Source: Synergistaceae bacterium (GTDB lineage: Bacteria; Synergistota; Synergistia; Synergistales; Aminobacteriaceae). Taken from it: a stretch of DNA of 5,617 nucleotides. The DNA is taken from NCBI GenBank assembly GCA_017447325.1, contig JAFSNU010000294.1, positions 1 to 5,617 of the forward strand, in the 5' to 3' direction. The translations under genes and the position numbers were made by a program. This document shows positions 5,354 through 5,617 of this stretch, in pieces (positions within the stretch are counted from its first letter, which is position 1; each line of letters opens with the position of its first letter). Below the pieces are notes generated by a model. That model ran no database searches. It saw only the letters and a list, made by a program, of their open reading frames with translations, and was not told the origin of the DNA.

Positions 5354-5392
5354 AATTTTTGAGATTAATTTTAAAAGGAGAATAAATAAATT

Positions 5393-5617
5393 ATGAAGTT
5401 GAATAATATCATGAAGCAGGCTCAGAAAATGCAGGCGCAGATGATGCAGATACAGGAAAATCTTGCGCACGAGACAGTCGAGGCGAGCGTCGGCGGCGGC
5501 ATGGTCAAAGCAGTCTTCACGGGACAGGGCGACTTGGTAGAAATTAAAATCGATCCGGAAGTTATTAAGGCCGAAGAGAAGGAGATGCTCGAGGACTTAA
5601 TCGCAGCGGCTGTCAAC
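5393..5617 (+). CDS. ybaB: YbaB/EbfC nucleoid-associated DNA-binding protein, C-terminus cut
   Basis: YbaB/EbfC proteins are small dimeric DNA-binding proteins of the nucleoid, often encoded next to the recombination gene recR. The visible 75 codons run from the ATG at 5393 to the window end and cover roughly three quarters of the usual 100-110 residues. The N-terminal helix MKLNNIMKQAQKMQAQMMQI (1-20) and the core VEASVGGGMVKAVFTGQGDL followed by IDPEVI and EKEMLEDLIAAAVN are characteristic. The helix is Met/Gln/Lys-rich, as in the family. AAGGAG (5375-5380) lies 12 nt before the ATG, longer than usual, but no better start exists and the protein aligns from this Met. In many bacteria dnaX precedes ybaB and recR follows. 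Here dnaX is absent upstream, where the repeat array and divergent vapBC lie instead; recR may lie beyond the edge. Confidence 0.95.
   Translation, partial: MKLNNIMKQAQKMQAQMMQIQENLAHETVEASVGGGMVKAVFTGQGDLVEIKIDPEVIKAEEKEMLEDLIAAAVN

Larger units (their letters stand above)
5170..5374. repeat. Array of six 34-bp tandem repeats upstream of ybaB
   Basis: Units start at 5170, 5204, 5238, 5272, 5307 and 5341, giving periods of 34, 34, 34, 35 and 34 bp. Each reads GCRARGCT (the first with one extra A), then an A5-6T5 block, then a short GA/AA link, then an AATAAAATTTTA-like block. Units 3 and 4 are nearly identical; units 1 and 2 diverge most. A degenerate seventh unit may precede the array at 5136-5169. 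The period is not a multiple of three, and stop codons interrupt all sense frames, so it is not coding. There are no unique spacers, so it is not a CRISPR array. It ends just before the ybaB Shine-Dalgarno site and fills most of the 327-base divergent intergenic region between vapB and ybaB. Confidence 0.85.

Noticed and set aside
5170..5374. CRISPR array
   Set aside because: The period is continuous with no unique spacers, the units are degenerate and A/T-rich, and no cas gene is nearby.
5246..5470. 74-residue minus-strand frame across the repeat array and the ybaB start
   Set aside because: Its Phe/Lys/Ile/Leu-rich sequence comes from translating the A/T repeats and antisense ybaB. The 34-bp period does not keep frame, and the true gene is on the plus strand.
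5422..5616. 64-residue minus-strand open frame
   Set aside because: It is antisense to ybaB, whose plus-strand translation matches the family.

Overview
The window is bacterial. It carries the compact str operon (rpsL-rpsG-fusA-tuf, minus strand). Upstream of it lie three accessory genes on the same strand: a zinc-type macrodomain ADP-ribosyl hydrolase and a VapBC toxin-antitoxin pair. The right edge holds the start of a plus-strand ybaB/ebfC gene. The protein style, notably the EF-Tu N-terminus with GHIDHGKT, and the contrast between GC-balanced genes and extremely AT-rich intergenic DNA make me think of a Synergistota-type anaerobe. That is a guess from memory and was not tested; a Firmicute-like bacterium is possible.

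Layout. Bases 1-259: N-terminal 86 codons of EF-Tu, running off the left edge. 299-2374: EF-G, most likely starting at TTG. 2425-2895: ribosomal protein S7. 2943-3317: ribosomal protein S12 (GTG start). These four share a strand with 39-50 nt gaps and strong Shine-Dalgarno sites. They are driven by a near-consensus extended -10 promoter at 3365-3394 with an A/T tract directly upstream. 3433-4218: stand-alone Zn-macrodomain protein. 4219-4418: 200 bases without a gene, holding a weak promoter, a 12-bp tandem duplication and an AT-rich hairpin. 4419-5065: vapC and vapB, overlapping by 4 nt, antitoxin first. 5066-5392: a 327-base divergent intergenic region. On its vapB side it holds a promoter and a perfect 22-bp palindrome; on its ybaB side it holds six 34-bp tandem repeats that run up to the ybaB ribosome binding site. 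5393-5617: ybaB, cut by the right edge.

The str genes make the translation elongation apparatus (S12 and S7 of the small subunit, EF-G, EF-Tu). VapBC is a self-regulating module whose toxin is probably an RNase acting on translation RNAs. The macrodomain enzyme probably removes ADP-ribose from proteins; its usual partners (SirTM sirtuin, GcvH-L, lipoate ligase) are not in the window. The least explained part is the AT-rich intergenic DNA: the 34-bp array before ybaB, a related solitary copy behind vapC, the palindrome before vapB, and a hairpin shared between the macrodomain gene's 3' end and the str promoter. I found no tRNA, rRNA, CRISPR array, insertion sequence or riboswitch.
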